64,000 bases of DNA from Arthrobacter sp. 35W (GCF_000482545.1 NZ_KI519455.1:1177247-1241246); one strand, 5' to 3'; numbered from the stretch's first letter, positions 17,381 to 27,109 are shown. The notes: generated from the letters alone by a model not told the origin. Program-made: numbers and translations.

Positions 17381-17385
17381 TTGGG
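17319..17385. repeat. Palindromic repeat, family P copy 2 (hybrid), within aspA end
   Basis: Outer arms CCCAACT...AGTTGGG match copies 1 and 3. The left arm has the CTTATCGCAC type of copy 1, while the centre and right arm (CCCCGGAACGTGTCAC) are of the copy 3 type, so the two arms no longer pair in the middle. The element covers the last 20 codons of aspA and its stop codon. Confidence 0.8.
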
Positions 17386-17485
17386 CTCTTCCGGCGGGTG
17401 GTCGGGGCTTCCGCCGGAAGGGTGTGGGACGTAGTGTTCCCCTTGGTTGGCGCCCATCCGAGGGTGCTGGATTCAAGGAGGAACC

Positions 17486-17821
17486 ATGACCCGCTTTGTC
17501 GTTCTCTACCACGCACCGCAGTCGGCCCCCGATGCCATGGCGGGCAACGACGACGCCGCCGCGGCGGAGGGAATGCAGCTGTGGATGGACTGGGCCGCGC
17601 GGGCTGGCGAGCATCTGGTGGACATGGGCCAGCCGCTGGGCAACGCCCAGGAGATCACCACCATGGGCGACGTCGAGGCCAAATCCACCGTGGGCGGCTA
17701 CTCGATCCTTGAGGCCGACAGCCTGGACCACGCCGTGTCCCTCATGAACGGGCACCCGCATCTGATGATGCCGGGTGCCTCGATCCAGGTGTTTGAGGCG
17801 CTGGCCCTTCCGGGGATGTAA
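17486..17821 (+). CDS. YCII-related domain protein
   Basis: The 111-residue protein has a YCII/DGPF-like fold: RFVVLYHAP at the N-terminus, MQLWMDWAARAGEHLVDMGQ in the middle and STVGGYSILEADSLDHAV followed by a GHPHL-like segment, the usual position of the conserved His. AAGGAGG lies just before the ATG at 17486. YCII proteins often accompany catabolic enzymes or ECF sigma factors, and the function is generally unknown. Here it follows the aspartase gene after about 100 bp and could be the last member of that locus or independent. It is the last plus-strand gene before the pilus locus. Confidence 0.8.
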   Translation: MTRFVVLYHAPQSAPDAMAGNDDAAAAEGMQLWMDWAARAGEHLVDMGQPLGNAQEITTMGDVEAKSTVGGYSILEADSLDHAVSLMNGHPHLMMPGASIQVFEALALPGM

Positions 17822-17850
17822 ACCCGATGGCGGGCCCCGCCGGGCCGGCC

Positions 17851-17884
17851 AGCAATCGCTGGTCGAGCCCGGCGAGACCCGCCG
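17851..17884. repeat. Dispersed repeat, family D copy
   Basis: AGCAATCGCTGGTCGAGCCCGGCGAGACCCGCC is the complement-side version of the GGTCTCG(A/C)C...CTCGACCAGCG repeat. It lies in the 143-bp gap between the YCII gene and tadC. Confidence 0.6.
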
Positions 17885-17926
17885 GGGGCGGAAGACCCAC
17901 TCTGGGGGGATGAGCCATCCGCCGGG

Positions 17927-17952
17927 AGGTGACCTATGGGGGAGGGTCACCT
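17927..17952. terminator. Hairpin after tadC
   Basis: AGGTGACC pairs perfectly with GGTCACCT around a ten-base loop, 13 bp after the tadC stop. There is no T-tract on the minus strand (it reads into GGCGGATGG), so it may stabilise the 3' end rather than terminate alone. TGGGGGGATGAGCC at about 17903 and TGGGGGGATCAGCC at about 17957 flank it as near-direct repeats. Confidence 0.5.
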
Positions 17953-17964
17953 GCTTTGGGGGGA

Positions 17965-18864
17965 TCAGCCGCCGAAGACGCCACCCTTGGTGAAGACGGG
18001 GATGATGTTGATGACGGCCGGTCCCATGATGATGATGAACAGCGTGGGGAAGATGAAGAACAGCAGCGGGAACAGCACCATGACGGGCAGCTTCATTGCC
18101 TTTTCCTCGGCCCGCTGGCGCCGCTTGATGCGCATCTGCTTGGCCTGGGCGCGCAACACCTTGGCGATGCCGATGCCATAGGTGTCCGCCTGCACCACGG
18201 CCCGGACAAAGCTCCTCAGCTCAGGGACGGTGGTGCGTGCGGCCAAGGCCTGGTAGGAATCGCGGCGGGCCCGGCCCATCTGCATATCCTGCAGGGTGCG
18301 GACGAGCTCCTCGGCCATCGGCCCCTTGCCGTTGGCCCCCGCCCGGGCCATGGCGCTTTCAAACCCCAGGCCGGCCTCCACGGAGATGAGCATCTGGTCC
18401 AGGGTGTCGGGCAGCTCCATCTGGATGGCCTTCTGCCGCTCCTGGGCCTTGCTCAACACCATCAGGTCCGGGATGAAGTAGCCCAGAGCCACCACGAACA
18501 AGGCCAGCAGCACCATGGGTGCGCCCGGCTTCAGCGCCACCACCAGCAGGCCGAGGGCGGCGCCGGCCAGGGCCAACAGCGGCTTGGCCACCAGCAGCCG
18601 CGCCAACGGAATGGTGGCCGGGCGCCCGGCGCGGGCCAGCAAAACATCCAGCTTGGCCACATAGGCGGCCGGAGTGAACCTGCGCGCCATTGACAGCAGG
18701 CTCCGCTCGTCGCGGGCAACTGCACCCTGCCCCGCCTCGCCGCCGCGGTTGAGGTTGTTGCGGATGACGAGCCGGGACTTGGTGTCCACGCTGATGAAAG
18801 ACCAGATGAGGTAGCCAACGGGCAGGACAATCGCCGCGATGTACACCCAAGGAAGAGCATTCAT
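17965..18864 (-). CDS. tadC: Tad pilus inner membrane protein (TadC-like, T2SF domain)
   Basis: The 299-residue membrane protein carries the type II secretion system F domain. It has an N-terminal membrane helix, two central hydrophobic helices (about 105-150), the T2SF core with ELPDTLDQMLISVEAGLGFESA and a C-terminal helix pair around VMVLFPLLFFIFPTLFII. With TadB it forms the inner membrane platform driven by the TadA ATPase. It is the last gene of the minus-strand Tad operon, 14 bp after tadB. Assignment as TadC rather than TadB rests on gene order. Confidence 0.9.
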   Translation of the reverse strand: MNALPWVYIAAIVLPVGYLIWSFISVDTKSRLVIRNNLNRGGEAGQGAVARDERSLLSMARRFTPAAYVAKLDVLLARAGRPATIPLARLLVAKPLLALAGAALGLLVVALKPGAPMVLLALFVVALGYFIPDLMVLSKAQERQKAIQMELPDTLDQMLISVEAGLGFESAMARAGANGKGPMAEELVRTLQDMQMGRARRDSYQALAARTTVPELRSFVRAVVQADTYGIGIAKVLRAQAKQMRIKRRQRAEEKAMKLPVMVLFPLLFFIFPTLFIIIMGPAVINIIPVFTKGGVFGG

Positions 18865-18878
18865 GTGCTGTCACCCTC

Positions 18879-19814
18879 TCAAAACTTGATTTGGACGATT
18901 TTGCGCAGCCACAGACTGCCGATGACCATCATGACGGCGCCCACCCCGAGCATCACCCAGCCGAGCACATGAGTGGTGAGGACGCCCAGGTATGTCGGGT
19001 TGACCACCATCAACGACAGACCGATGCCGAAGGGCAGCACCAACAGGATGATGGCGGACAGCCGTCCCTCGGCGCTCAGAGCCTTGACCTGCGCCTTGAT
19101 CTGGCCGCGCTCGCGGATGGTTTCGCCCACGTGGTCAAGGACTTCGGCCAGATCACCGCCCACCTCCCGATTGATCTGGACGGCCTGGCCAATCCAGGCA
19201 AAGTCGTCACTCTTCATCCGGGCCGCGGTGTCAGCCAAGGCCGCCTCCAGATCGCGGCCGATCCGGACCTCGTTGACGATCCGGGCGAATTCCTCCGACG
19301 ACGGCGCCAGCGCTTCCTGGGCCGCCGCGTCAAGCGATGCCAGTACGCTGTGGCCCGCACGCAGGCCGCCGGTAATCAACATGATGTTGTCGCCAAGCTG
19401 CTGATCGAATTTTCCCCGGCGGCTGTCTGCCCGAAAGGTTAGGTAGGCCATGGCTGCCAGCGGAGCCACGAGCGCCAGCACAATGGCGAGCAGTGGGCCT
19501 GCGAGCAGCAGGCCGGACAGCCCCGCAACGGCAGCTGAGGCAATGACCAGAACCAGGAAGTTCGACGGCGGCATCCGCAGCCCCGCGTCCTCCAGCTTCG
19601 AGCGGCTGTAGGGTCCGCCGCCCACCGTCCTGTCCAGTACGGCAACCGTCGAATCGGTGATGTTGCTCAGGGCAGTCTTGTTCTTGTTGCTGCCAAAGGG
19701 CCGCCGCCGTTCCGCCGGAACGGCGGAGCGGAATGGCTTGAAGACCACCAGCAGGGCCACGAGGATGGCGCCGAAGCACAGGGCAAACCCAAGGATCGGG
19801 ATGATGACCGGCAT
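18879..19814 (-). CDS. tadB: Tad pilus inner membrane protein (TadB-like, T2SF domain)
   Basis: The 311-residue protein has an N-terminal helix (about 1-25), a second hydrophobic segment near 85-125, a T2SF domain with QLGDNIMLITGGLRAGHS and a conserved DFAWIGQAVQINREVGGDLA, and C-terminal helices. It begins 2 bp after the TadA gene stop, so translation is coupled. It acts as a platform subunit of the Flp pilus machine. Confidence 0.92.
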   Translation of the reverse strand: MPVIIPILGFALCFGAILVALLVVFKPFRSAVPAERRRPFGSNKNKTALSNITDSTVAVLDRTVGGGPYSRSKLEDAGLRMPPSNFLVLVIASAAVAGLSGLLLAGPLLAIVLALVAPLAAMAYLTFRADSRRGKFDQQLGDNIMLITGGLRAGHSVLASLDAAAQEALAPSSEEFARIVNEVRIGRDLEAALADTAARMKSDDFAWIGQAVQINREVGGDLAEVLDHVGETIRERGQIKAQVKALSAEGRLSAIILLVLPFGIGLSLMVVNPTYLGVLTTHVLGWVMLGVGAVMMVIGSLWLRKIVQIKF

Positions 19815-19816
19815 GG

Positions 19817-21291
<1,475 letters not shown>

Positions 21292-21295
<4 letters not shown>

Positions 21296-22491
21296 GAGAC
21301 CACCGCCCGTCGATGAAGTTTCTTGTGCACTTGTGCGCCCCATGTGGGCTCGAAACGCTCCACCAGCTTGCGCAGGCTTCGCGTGGCCGAATTCTTGACG
21401 CCCTCCTGGAGTGCGGGGACGCCCTTGTTCGTGGCGAACGGCATGGCCGGTGAATGGGGGATCACGACGTCCACCGGAACGTGGATGGTGGCCTCGATGT
21501 CCTGAACATTCAAGCCGGAGCGCCGGTTGGCGAAGTTGAGCACCACATGCCGCCCCTGGGGGATCAGACCGAGCTCATGGAGGATCCCGAGCCCGGTGCG
21601 CAGTCCCTTGACGCTGGGAATGTCCATGCCCACCACCCAGACGACGTCCGTGGCAAATTCCAGCGTGGCCAGGGCATGCTCGCCCAGGCCGGGGGCCGTG
21701 TCCACCACCACGTACTTGAACTCCGTGGCCAGTTGCGCCAACAGCCGCCGCACGTGGTCCGCCGTGATCAGGTCTGCCTCGTTCGGATTCCGCGGTGCGC
21801 AGAGCGCGTACACCCCGCCGGGGTGCACTGTCAGAAACGCCTTGAGCACCATGGTGTCCTGCGCCGCAGCCCCCGTCACGGCATCCAGAAGAGTGTGTTC
21901 CGGATCCAGCAGCATCCCCGAGGCGACGTCGCCAAACTGGAGGTCCAGATCAACGATCACCACGCTCATGGGTGCCACTTTTCCCAGCCCCACGGCCAGG
22001 TTGGTGGCGATGGTCGTCTTGCCCACACCGCCCTTGGGTGACATGACGGCAATGATCCGTCCGTTCTCCTGCTCGGAGTTTCCCTGGACGGACAGTCCGC
22101 GGCGCCGTCCTGCCGAGGACAGGCAGGCCCGCTCCAGCAGGATCCGGATGCTGGCCGTGTCGGCACTGGGGCTGATGATGTCCCGGATGCCGGAGCGCAT
22201 GGCCGTCAGGACCAGCTCGGCCGAGGTGTCCGCGGCCAGAATGACGCTGATCTCCGGGAATTGGAGGTCGACGACGGTGGCGAGCTTGAGTGCCTCATCG
22301 ATGGACACCCCGGGGCCGAGGATGATGACCTCCGGCGGCTCGGCGACATCCTGGCGGACGATGTCGTGGGGGACGGAGTTGATGGCTGATTCGGGCAGAG
22401 ACTGGACGCTCCCATGCAGGCCCTCCGCAACGGCGGCACGGACGCGTTGTTCAAAGTCCGGGGCTGTTGTGATGAGAATGAAGCGGCTCAT
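21292..22491 (-). CDS. Tad pilus MinD/ParA-like ATPase (CpaE/TadZ)
   Basis: The 399-residue protein has an N-terminal receiver-like domain (about 1-115) and a C-terminal MinD/ParA-type ATPase. The deviant Walker A is VMSPKGGVGKTTIATNLAVG near residues 149-168; VIVDLDLQFGDVASGMLLD and VVVDTAPGLGEHAL follow. CpaE/TadZ proteins place the pilus machine in the cell. It overlaps the genes on both sides by 4 bp, so it is fully embedded in the operon. Confidence 0.93.
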
Positions 22492-23231
22492 CGCAACACA
22501 CCGTCCTTGAACAGATTGTCGACGTTGGTGGTGTCGGTGTCGGCATTTTCCTTGGAGAGGTAGATCTTGCCGAACTCGATGCCATGGACGGCCTTCACGG
22601 CGTCGGCGCCGGATAGTGCCACGGTGATGAAAACACTCCCGCCGGCCGAGGAATCTTTGGCCGGGGCGGTTTCGCCGTTCGCGGGGGCCGGGGCGCCTGT
22701 TCCCACGTGGGTGACCAGCACCTTGTGGAACTGGAGCTTCGTAGCCGGATTGTCACTGGTGCCGGGGGCAACGCCACCCATGTAGGAAATGAAGACTCCC
22801 ACGGTGTCGCCGGCCTGCAGCTGCCCGCCGAGCACCCGTTCGGCGTCCAGCTTCAGCGTCAGCTCTTCGAGCCCCTTGGGGACATCCACCTGGTTCGGTG
22901 CTGCGAGTGCGTTTTTGTCCACCAGGCGTGCACCCAGCAGCTGCTCTCCCGGGACCAAATCCACGGCCGCAACCTTGCCGGTGAACTCCGAGAGGTCCGT
23001 GACGGCACCTTCCGGGACGGAGGCCTTTGGCACGGCTTGTGCCTTGACCAGCTCCTTGAGCTGATCAACCGTGGTGCCGGCGGCAACGGGCTGCTGGACT
23101 ACCAGGACCTCCACCGGATCCATGCCGGACTGCGCGCGGCGGTCAGCCGCTTGAACATATGAGGCGAGGAGGACAGCACCCACAATGGCTAAAACCAGTG
23201 CGGCAACGCCCCCCAGAAGGCGTGTTTTCAC
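22488..23231 (-). CDS. cpaB: Pilus assembly protein with SAF domain (CpaB/RcpC-like)
   Basis: The 247-residue protein has one N-terminal membrane helix (GVAALVLAIVGAVLLASYVQ, about 6-25), then a SAF-type domain with VLVVQQPVAAGTTVDQLK and VAAVDLVPGEQLLGARLVD. The C-terminal part contains an AGDTVGVFISY segment. CpaB/RcpC proteins help assemble the Flp pilus outside the membrane. Cell-wall modulation is often proposed, but in a Gram-positive there is no secretin partner and none is seen here. The stop overlaps the CpaE start. Confidence 0.9.
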   Translation of the reverse strand: MKTRLLGGVAALVLAIVGAVLLASYVQAADRRAQSGMDPVEVLVVQQPVAAGTTVDQLKELVKAQAVPKASVPEGAVTDLSEFTGKVAAVDLVPGEQLLGARLVDKNALAAPNQVDVPKGLEELTLKLDAERVLGGQLQAGDTVGVFISYMGGVAPGTSDNPATKLQFHKVLVTHVGTGAPAPANGETAPAKDSSAGGSVFITVALSGADAVKAVHGIEFGKIYLSKENADTDTTNVDNLFKDGVLR

Positions 23232-23257
23232 TTTTTGACTCCTAGTTCACTTGTAGT

Positions 23258-24328
23258 TCACTTGATGAGTTGGACGGTGAGGCCGCCAGGGCCGGTGCCG
23301 ACCTGAAATGCGTCCTGAAGACGTGTAAATCCTGTGAAATAGCCGATGAATCCTTCGCAAGGAGGACCGCAGGTAGGCGCAGCGGTGGAAGTGTCCGCAT
23401 GCGATGTTGAGGGGAACCGCCATCCAGTCACCTGGAACTGGGCGAATCCGTAAATCGTGTAGGTCGCCTTCTGCCCGCCCTTCTTGCCTCCTTCGGATAG
23501 GGAAGAGGAAAAGACGGGGATAGAGACAGGCTTGCTGAGCATTCCGTCAAGAAGCGGTTTGCAGCTGTTGTCAATGGAGCCCCCAGGGGCGCTGCCGGCG
23601 CCGTCGACCCCCAACTTAATGGTGGCGCTGCATGTCTTTGCAACCGTTAGATCCAGCCAGCCAAATCCACCATCGGGATACCCGAGGGCTTCGGTGCAGC
23701 CCGGAAGAGCTCCATTCGTATCCGAGCGCAGCAGTACATGGGTGGCGTCCGGGCTTCCGGTAAAGGTTCCGGTGTTCTTCAGTTCGTCCCGCTGGGCTGT
23801 GGAAAGCCTTTGGTCAAGCACGCACTTTCCAAAGGTCCAAGGGATTGAATCGACGCTTGTCTTCTTTGCAGCCCACTTGGCCGTCGCCGTGGCGGGGATG
23901 TCCGTCTCGGTCACTCCGAAGATGCTGGCAAACATGAGAGTGATGGCATTGTGGCCGGCACTGTCACGGCTCGAAACGTTCACCTTGACGGTGTCGGCGG
24001 TGGGGAAGGTGACCTTGGCGGTGTTGGCGGCGTGGTCGTTGGCGTTGGCGTTCGCCATGTTTCCGGCGGTTGCCTGTTGGATGGTGCTGCTGCTGGCTCC
24101 GCTGCCGCAGTTGCCGTTGCCCTTGGCGCATTCGTTGGCAACGGCCAGGGCGGCGGAATCCGCGCCGTTTTGAAGCTGCACCTTCTCGGAGTACATCATG
24201 CCAACATCCACGGCGATGGCCGCGAAACCGATCAGCGCCACCATCAACAGGGCCACCACCACCGAGGCGGCTCCCCGCTCGCTGCCAGTATTGGAGCGCT
24301 TTTTCGTGAATCGCATTATCCGCCGCAT
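23258..24328 (-). CDS. TadG-like pseudopilin/pilus-associated protein
   Basis: The 356-residue protein has one N-terminal membrane helix (ERGAASVVVALLMVALIGFA at about 17-36) followed by VDVGMMYSEKVQLQNGADS, which is the TadG/Flp-associated N-terminal motif (putative Flp pilus-assembly TadE/G-like). The long C-terminal part is extracellular with six or more Cys and no recognised domain. I place the start at 24328; an ATG at 24316 lying in the TAATG junction with tadE is the alternative. Unlike tadE it lacks the Glu at +5 after Gly. It is probably a minor pilus or adhesin-like component. Confidence 0.82.
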   Translation of the reverse strand: MRRIMRFTKKRSNTGSERGAASVVVALLMVALIGFAAIAVDVGMMYSEKVQLQNGADSAALAVANECAKGNGNCGSGASSSTIQQATAGNMANANANDHAANTAKVTFPTADTVKVNVSSRDSAGHNAITLMFASIFGVTETDIPATATAKWAAKKTSVDSIPWTFGKCVLDQRLSTAQRDELKNTGTFTGSPDATHVLLRSDTNGALPGCTEALGYPDGGFGWLDLTVAKTCSATIKLGVDGAGSAPGGSIDNSCKPLLDGMLSKPVSIPVFSSSLSEGGKKGGQKATYTIYGFAQFQVTGWRFPSTSHADTSTAAPTCGPPCEGFIGYFTGFTRLQDAFQVGTGPGGLTVQLIK

Positions 24329-24729
24329 TGCATTACCGCCACTCCTGTGATCGTGGGCCCATCGAGGGGCAGGTAGCCGGTCATCCACTTCAACTGGTGC
24401 ACCACCGTGACAGTCACCGTGTTGCCCGACGCGCATTTCGTGGCCGCGGCATTTGTGGATGTCTTGTAGGTGGCCTTGGCGGTGGTGCCGCTGGGCAGCG
24501 TGGGTGCGGCCTTCAGGCCGGTGCTCTCAGCCACGGCGTCGGTGAAGCCGGTGTCAATGTAGTGGACCGCCGCATAGCGCGCTCCTTCGCGCGCCGCCTG
24601 GCTGGCCGAAATCTGGATGTTGTAGGCCCGGCCAAACTCCATGATGCCTATCACCAGCAGGAGCAGAACTGGCAGCAGGAGTGCAAACTCAACCGCTGCC
24701 GCACCGCGTTCGGAACCATTGCGCTTCAT
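24316..24729 (-). CDS. tadE: TadE-like pseudopilin
   Basis: The 137-residue protein starts MKRNGSERGAAAVEFALLLP. The Gly followed by AAAVEF gives a prepilin peptidase cleavage motif with Glu at +5, and a 20-residue hydrophobic helix follows. TadE pseudopilins are minor components matured by the same A24 peptidase as Flp. GGGAGGGG lies about seven bases upstream of the ATG at 24729. It follows the flp gene after an 81-bp spacer with a strong hairpin. Confidence 0.9.
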   Translation of the reverse strand: MKRNGSERGAAAVEFALLLPVLLLLVIGIMEFGRAYNIQISASQAAREGARYAAVHYIDTGFTDAVAESTGLKAAPTLPSGTTAKATYKTSTNAAATKCASGNTVTVTVVHQLKWMTGYLPLDGPTITGVAVMQCGG

Positions 24730-24756
24730 TGCATTCCCCTCCCGGGTGGAAAGCAA

Positions 24757-24792
24757 TGGAGGCGGCTCCAGATGAAACTGGAGCCGCCTCCA
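24757..24792 (-). terminator. Strong hairpin between flp and tadE
   Basis: TGGAGGCGGCTCCAG (24757-24771) pairs perfectly with CTGGAGCCGCCTCCA (24778-24792) around the loop ATGAAA. It lies 18 bp after the flp stop and 27 bp before the tadE start. There is only a weak T-rich run after it (ATTGCTTTCC). It probably works as a partial terminator or a 3'-stabiliser that keeps flp mRNA more abundant than the rest of the operon (inference). Confidence 0.75.
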
Positions 24793-24810
24793 GGGGTGGC
24801 TTGCGGGATG

Positions 24811-25017
24811 CTAGACCACCTTGTCGAGCTCGACGTTGACGGCGTCGAACGCGTGGTCCAGGTTGGTGCCGATGAGGGCGACGGCGGCGATGATGACGAC
24901 GGCGATCAGGGTGACCATGATGCCGTACTCAACGGCGGTGGCACCCTTCTCCTCGTTGGTGAGGCGGTTCTTGACGCCGGCGATGAAAGCGAGAGTGGAA
25001 ACCATAAAAGTGTTCAT
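24811..25017 (-). CDS. flp: Flp-type major pilin
   Basis: The 68-residue prepilin has the short leader typical of Flp/Fap pilins, MNTFMVSTLAFIAGVKNRLT and a cleavage site after Gly in EEKG/ATAVEYGIM, with Glu at +5 and Tyr at +6. A single hydrophobic helix and an acidic C-terminus follow. The ATG at 25017 gives the usual pilin size; upstream extension is possible but unlikely. It is the first gene of the operon flp-tadE-tadG-cpaB-cpaE-tadA-tadB-tadC. The prepilin peptidase gene lies upstream in the same direction. Confidence 0.93.
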   Translation of the reverse strand: MNTFMVSTLAFIAGVKNRLTNEEKGATAVEYGIMVTLIAVVIIAAVALIGTNLDHAFDAVNVELDKVV

Positions 25018-25203
25018 TGTCGTATTCCATTTCTTCAGCAGAGATAGGACACGAAATTCATGATGCATTCCCCAGATTTAGGTGCTGCCGAACTTCGATA
25101 AACAATGTTTACTCGTGCCGGCGAAGGCGTAGCAACGAAATCCAACACTCGTCTTTGCGGACCTGGGTACTTGGGAGCCGCCCGAGTACTTGCTAAGTAC
25201 CGG
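25018..25203 (-). promoter_or_regulatory. Upstream region of flp with two small palindromes
   Basis: The 186-bp gap between the peptidase gene and flp holds TAAACA-A-TGTTTA at 25099-25111 and GTACTT-GCT-AAGTAC at 25186-25200. A third GTACTT lies at 25168. Both palindromes are AT-rich for this genome and lie about 80 and 170 bp upstream of the flp start, suitable for operators of pilus expression. I could not fix a -35/-10 pair with confidence. Confidence 0.5.
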
Positions 25204-25893
25204 CTACGCGAACAGCCCGCCCGCGATCGCGGAGCCGATCGCCGGCCCGAATGCCACCGCCACGATGCACCCCGCGAACATGGAAGGACCGAAGGGCACG
25301 GAGGTCTTCAGCCCTGCTTTTCCGCGGGATATCAAGGCCAATCCGACCACGGCGCCCACGATGAACCCCAGCAGCAGGCCGAGCAACGCGGACCCCAGAG
25401 AGAGGTATCCCAAGTACAGGCCAAGTAGTGCGGATAGCTTCACGTCACCCATGCCCAGGCTCCTTGGCGATATGACGGCCAGAATCAGGTAGAAGACAAA
25501 GCTCGATCCAGCTCCGACAAAACCGGTCAACAGGTTTGTCCAGTGGCCACTAAACAATGCGTCGATAAGCAACATTGCCAATCCAGCTGCAAATGCGGGA
25601 ATAATGATCCGATTGGGCAGCAATTGATGCTTCAGGTCGATGCGAGACAAGACAATTCCGGCAAGAGAGAGGAATAGAAATGCAGGGAGGATCAATACCG
25701 GGCCGAACCGCCATGCCAAGAGCCCAAACGCCGCTGCGGACAGTCCCGCCGTCGTCAGGGTCTGGCTGCTGCCGTATCCCTCATAGAGATGCGGCAGCAG
25801 CCGGCGTGCGGCGGCATCGGCAGCCGGGCCGGCAACAAGGCCGGTGATTGCCGCCACGGTGATGAACAAGGCGCTGGCAGGCAGATCGGTCAC
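25204..25893 (-). CDS. Prepilin peptidase (A24 family, TadV/CpaA type)
   Basis: The 229-residue polytopic membrane protease has both catalytic Asp motifs of A24 peptidases: SRIDLKHQLLPNRI with the first Asp, and SLGMGDVKLSALLG with the GxGD motif. It would cleave Flp and TadE prepilins at the Gly before the TAVEY/AAVEF segments. The Cys-containing methylase domain of PilD is absent, as in TadV/CpaA. GTG at 25893 is the chosen start; the frame stays open further upstream. It precedes flp with a 186-bp gap, so it is probably a separate transcript in the same locus. Confidence 0.88.
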   Translation of the reverse strand: MTDLPASALFITVAAITGLVAGPAADAAARRLLPHLYEGYGSSQTLTTAGLSAAAFGLLAWRFGPVLILPAFLFLSLAGIVLSRIDLKHQLLPNRIIIPAFAAGLAMLLIDALFSGHWTNLLTGFVGAGSSFVFYLILAVISPRSLGMGDVKLSALLGLYLGYLSLGSALLGLLLGFIVGAVVGLALISRGKAGLKTSVPFGPSMFAGCIVAVAFGPAIGSAIAGGLFA

Positions 25894-26008
25894 GGTGGCA
25901 CCTCGGGTTTCAACGGCGGGCAGGCGCGGACAAAGTCCCAACCGCAGCCGGGATCCGATTCCGACTGTAGGGGAAGGTCCCCGTCAACCCCCGCACGCCG
26001 CGCCCCCG

Positions 26009-26075
26009 CCCAACTAGGTGACAGTTATGACACGTTCCAGGCCTCGGAACGTGTCATAACTGTCACCTAGTTGGG
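26009..26075. repeat. Palindromic repeat, family P copy 3
   Basis: The perfect long palindrome has arms CCCAACTAGGTGACAGTTAT(GACACGTTCC) and the complementary right arm, with a short AGGCCTC centre. It lies between the pilin peptidase gene and the HNH protein gene. It shares outer bases with copies at 6976 and 17319, but the inner arm carries GACACGTTCC instead of CGCAC. Confidence 0.85.
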
Positions 26076-26112
26076 CCGGGCGCGGGGCGGGTCCGATCGG
26101 CCGGCGGAGTTG

Positions 26113-26829
26113 TCAGCAGGTGGCGAGGACCGTGTCCATGGCGTCGTGCTCGGCCTGGGTGACCCAGAGGCCGTAGGTGGACTTTACGGTGATCTGGCGG
26201 CTGACGTACTGGCAGCGGTAGGCCTTGTTCGGCGGGAGCCAGGTGGCGGCGTCGCCGTCGCTCTTGCTGGAATTGGTGGGGCCGTCCACGGCCAGCAGGT
26301 TGGCGGGGTCGTTGGCCAGGGCGGTGCGCTGTTCAACGCTTAGCTGCTGCGCGCCCTTCTGCCAGGCATCGCTGAGGGCGACGACGTGGTCGATCTGGAC
26401 GGCGGTGCTGGTGCCCTGCCCGCGGGTGAAATCGATGGTGGTGGCGGTGTACGGATCGGACAGGCGGCCGGTCAGGACGACGCACTGCTTGCGGCCCTCC
26501 TTAAAAGTCGGCGTAGCGAGGTCGCGGGCCAGGATGTCGTTGCGGGTGTCGCAGCCGTTGTGGTCGACGTCGGTCCAGGCCGGGCCGAACTCCTCGCGGC
26601 TGTAGCCGGTCTTGGGGGCGCGGCCCTTGATGGCCAGCCCGGCCAGCTGCTGGCGTGCCGCGGCGGTCGCCTCCGGGGACATGGGCGCGACGGCGGATTC
26701 CGGCACCACCGTCTGGGCCGGCGCCCACCCGGGAGCGCCGCAGGCCGTGGCGGTGAACAGCAGTGCTGCCACGATGGGGGCGGCCAACAGGCGCTTGGCG
26801 GAACGGGTGGGCAGGGCGAAACGCGGCAA
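26113..26829 (-). CDS. Secreted HNH-endonuclease-family lipoprotein (DUF1524-like)
   Basis: The 238-residue protein has an N-terminal signal ending in a lipobox (LLFTATAC), so it is likely exported and lipid-anchored. The C-terminal half matches the GmrSD-type HNH family (DUF1524): YSREEFGPAWTDVDHNGC, VQIDHVVALSDAWQKGA with the His-Val-Val-type catalytic motif, and LANDPANLLAVDGPTNSSKS with the distal Asn/Lys-type residues. I chose the TTG at 26829, with GGAG six bases upstream, because the frame further up lacks a signal and a ribosome site. Secreted members may degrade extracellular DNA as nutrients; this is inference. It stands alone. Confidence 0.85.
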   Translation of the reverse strand: MPRFALPTRSAKRLLAAPIVAALLFTATACGAPGWAPAQTVVPESAVAPMSPEATAAARQQLAGLAIKGRAPKTGYSREEFGPAWTDVDHNGCDTRNDILARDLATPTFKEGRKQCVVLTGRLSDPYTATTIDFTRGQGTSTAVQIDHVVALSDAWQKGAQQLSVEQRTALANDPANLLAVDGPTNSSKSDGDAATWLPPNKAYRCQYVSRQITVKSTYGLWVTQAEHDAMDTVLATC

Positions 26830-26969
26830 ATCAAACTCCAACAGCAATAACGGGCGGTGCGGCCGCAGCGGGTGCGGCCATCGGAAACGGGGAAAAGACC
26901 CCTGACAGGCTATCGGGGCGGTGCGACACGAAGGGACAACCGTGGGCCGGGCATTCTTCCGCTGCCGGC

Positions 26970-27021
26970 GACGCAGTTTCCCGTTCACGATGCAGTAGTA
27001 GTCATGTCCTGGGCGGGGAAG
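26970..27021. repeat. Palindromic repeat, family C copy
   Basis: GACGCAGTTTCCCGTTCACG at the left and GTCATGTCCTGGGCGGGGAAG at the right match the C family (5252, 34516, 39367). It lies in the upstream region of the HNH gene. The rest of 26830-26969 and 27022-27109 shows no gene that I can support. Confidence 0.65.
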
Positions 27022-27109
27022 GGCGTCGCGGGTGCAATGGTGTGTCCCGGGAGTCATCAGGGGTAACCGACACGCCGGTGGGGCGGTGCGTGCCGCATCG
27101 CGGACGGAT

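Noticed and set aside
17881-17965. Four runs of five to six G as a possible G-quadruplex after tadC
   Set aside because: The runs are separated by up to about 30 bases and the hairpin at 17927 explains part of the region; evidence is too weak.
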